This document shows positions 62,284 through 64,000 of a DNA stretch of 64,000 nt, piece by piece. The DNA is from Flavobacterium microcysteis (GTDB taxonomy: Bacteria > Bacteroidota > Bacteroidia > Flavobacteriales > Flavobacteriaceae). A program made the position numbers and the translations under genes. The stretch spans positions 1 through 64,000 of the forward strand of contig NZ_VFJE01000049.1 in NCBI RefSeq assembly GCF_006385255.1, given 5' to 3'. Position 1 is the stretch's first letter; every line of letters starts with the position of its first letter. Under the pieces are notes generated by a model. It did not search any database. It was given only the letters and a program-made list of their open reading frames with translations, and was not told where the DNA came from.

Positions 62284-64000
62284 GCCGGTGCTCCAGGAAT
62301 TCTTATGTTAATTGATTTGTTTACGTTAGGCGTATAAGCATATACTACGTCATCACCGTTCAAATAATAGTTTGGAGTATCTTCACCACATCCTGAGCTT
62401 CCACCATTAGGAAAATCATAATCATCACCATACAGATTTGTATTGTCTGTTGTAGTATATGGCAGACCTGTAACAATAATTGGATTCCCACATACAGATC
62501 CTGGTGGTGGCACGCCAACACAAACATCAAAAGTTGATGTAGCTCCAGTAGCTGAAGAATTACTAAATACTCTTACATAATAAGTAGTACCAACCGTTAA
62601 TCCTGAAGCAGTACTCATATCAGGATCACTTACATATCTGCTAACTAAAGTACCACAAACTCCTTCAAAAACTTCATGAACAAGATCTGTTGGCGATCCG
62701 CCTACGTTTATAAGTGAAATTTTATGTACCGATTGTGTGGCCACAAATTTGTACCAAACATCATCATTAGGAGTTCCAGCTCCATTATCTGGCACACCAG
62801 AATCAGTAGCCGAAGCAAGAGTTCCTGATGTTACCGAAGCACAACTTGCGTTTGTATTGACTGTAAGCGTTACAGCTCCGGGACAGTTGTCATTTGCTGG
62901 CGGAGGTGGGAATGTTGCGATACAAAGATCAAAAGTAGTATTAGGGTTATTAGCCGAACCATAACTAAATACTCTCACATAATAAGTGTTTCCAACAGTA
63001 AGACCGTTTACAGCACTTGTATCCGGATCACTTATGCTTAGGCTGATAAGACCACCTCCACAAGTTCCTTCCAAAACTTCATGTACCATATCTGTTTGAT
63101 TTCCTGTTACATTTGAAAGCTGTACTCTATGTGAAGTTGCTGTTGCCACGAATTTGTACCAAACATCATCATCAGGAGTACCAACTCCACCGTTTGGCTC
63201 ACCTGAATCTGTTGCCGATTTAAGTGTGCCTGATGTTTTTACAGTACAGGTCAGATTCGGGTTTACCGTCAATGTTATTGCTTCTGAGCAATTATCATTG
63301 GCCGGACTGGTTGTAAATGTGATTGTTCTCCATGGACTTTGGCTAGTAGCACAGATTGTTCTTATATGGAAATAATGTGCTGTGCTTGCCGGTAATCCTG
63401 AAGGCGAATAAGTATTTGCCGTTGTTGAAGTACCAGCACCTGTTGGATCCGTGCTTGTTGTATTCAAAACATATTCGAAACCTGTAATCCCTGCGGTAGG
63501 TTCCCAATTGATTGTTGCACCTCCTGAGCCTACTGCAGTAACAGCCAACCCTGTTGGCGCACCACAAGCAATGGAACGAATTGTTGGCGAGCTAAAACAA
63601 AAACCATAATTCCAGTCAGTTCCAGCAATATCATCATCATAAAAAATACGGTATCTGAACCCTGTTAGCTGTGCAGATGTGAATGTGGAAATGTTAAGAC
63701 CTTCTGTAACATAGGTCGTTTTGGGAATAGTACAAAAGTTGTCCGTTATGGTAGTATTATTCCCCGGTATTGAGTTTGCCCCCCAAGGAATCCATGTAGC
63801 AGCTGCAGCATCCCAGTATTCAAATCTCAAGACATCATTAGCCAAATAATAGTAACCATATTGTACTGTCACTTCTAATGTAGTCTCTCCAGCTGTAAAA
63901 GCCGGCGTCAGGTTAATTACAGGCGATTCAGCTGCAATGTTATCTTCATGTGCGCTGTTTCCTGCATCATCGTCGTCATAGGCAAAAAAGGCGGTTGTTC
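62106..64000 (-). CDS. N-terminal/middle part of a frameshifted T9SS surface protein (partial)
   Basis: The frame is open to the right edge, so the N-terminus is outside. Order: a jelly-roll-like segment, an Fn3 domain (APTGLAVTAVGSGGATINWE), two related PPC-like domains (each ANDNC..., DDVWYKFVAT, TYYVRVFS), then a third beginning VCGNPIIVTGLPYT. The natural sense ends at about 62283 after GAPAW; the residues beyond are out of frame. Adding one G to the GG at that point would restore VGILVYTNC. This may be a real mutation or a sequence error. Confidence 0.75.
   Translation of the reverse strand, partial: TTAFFAYDDDDAGNSAHEDNIAAESPVINLTPAFTAGETTLEVTVQYGYYYLANDVLRFEYWDAAAATWIPWGANSIPGNNTTITDNFCTIPKTTYVTEGLNISTFTSAQLTGFRYRIFYDDDIAGTDWNYGFCFSSPTIRSIACGAPTGLAVTAVGSGGATINWEPTAGITGFEYVLNTTSTDPTGAGTSTTANTYSPSGLPASTAHYFHIRTICATSQSPWRTITFTTSPANDNCSEAITLTVNPNLTCTVKTSGTLKSATDSGEPNGGVGTPDDDVWYKFVATATSHRVQLSNVTGNQTDMVHEVLEGTCGGGLISLSISDPDTSAVNGLTVGNTYYVRVFSYGSANNPNTTFDLCIATFPPPPANDNCPGAVTLTVNTNASCASVTSGTLASATDSGVPDNGAGTPNDDVWYKFVATQSVHKISLINVGGSPTDLVHEVFEGVCGTLVSRYVSDPDMSTASGLTVGTTYYVRVFSNSSATGATSTFDVCVGVPPPGSVCGNPIIVTGLPYTTTDNTNLYGDDYDFPNGGSSGCGEDTPNYYLNGDDVVYAYTPNVNKSINIRIPGAPAWSGFWFIQIVMTLELQLLHVLLVAAAETEKLINLLLLPEQHTILFFQLGHHHKALRIH

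Overview
The window looks like a chromosomal segment of a flavobacterium (Bacteroidetes, Flavobacteriaceae). It is AT-rich. Several genes have Bacteroidetes-type promoters (TAnnTTTG -7 boxes). Three proteins carry or appear to carry type IX secretion sorting domains. The arginine operon has the Bacteroidetes-style transcarbamylase ArgF'. I see no tRNA, rRNA, IS element or CRISPR array.

Layout. 1-4211: a Cys/Thr-rich tandem-repeat protein (open at the left edge), an APH-fold kinase, a HopA1-family protein and a LanC-type zinc cyclase. This is the most unusual locus and reads as a lanthipeptide-like RiPP system with a split synthetase. 4276-6902: MoxR-like ATPase plus VWA protein. 7063-8223: pentapeptide-repeat protein and the tRNA hydroxylase MiaE. 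8514-12457: a bla-type operon (serine hydrolase, BlaI, BlaR1) with a palindrome in its promoter. 12628-19050: glyA, fahA, a lipoprotein, a beta-propeller protein and a T9SS-sorted amidase. 19182-27574: the arginine operon (acyltransferase, argG, argC, argD, argF', argB, argE, argH), preceded by a leader peptide with three CGG Arg codons overlapping a terminator-like stem. 27898-31027: YtxJ and ClpB. 31103-40790: small hypothetical, envelope and housekeeping genes, including an ABC exporter, smpB, an XRE-Fic fusion and pcm. 40995-53193: prolyl oligopeptidase, a LytS/LytTR pair, oxidoreductases, an exonuclease/GIY-YIG protein, a K+ channel, miaA and an acyl-ACP thioesterase. 53234-57204: a GT2-coaE-sensor kinase-regulator operon. 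57294-64000: two large T9SS surface proteins, the second with an apparent frameshift and running off the right edge.

How genes work together. In the first locus the kinase would phosphorylate Ser/Thr of the repeat protein, the HopA1-family enzyme would eliminate phosphate, and the LanC enzyme would add Cys thiols to the dehydro-residues. This is inferred from family membership and context. The arginine genes encode a complete linear (deacylase-type) pathway from glutamate to arginine. The bla-type genes form a sensor-protease/repressor/effector circuit. Intergenic regions carry arrays of a CTAAGG-like octamer of unknown function.
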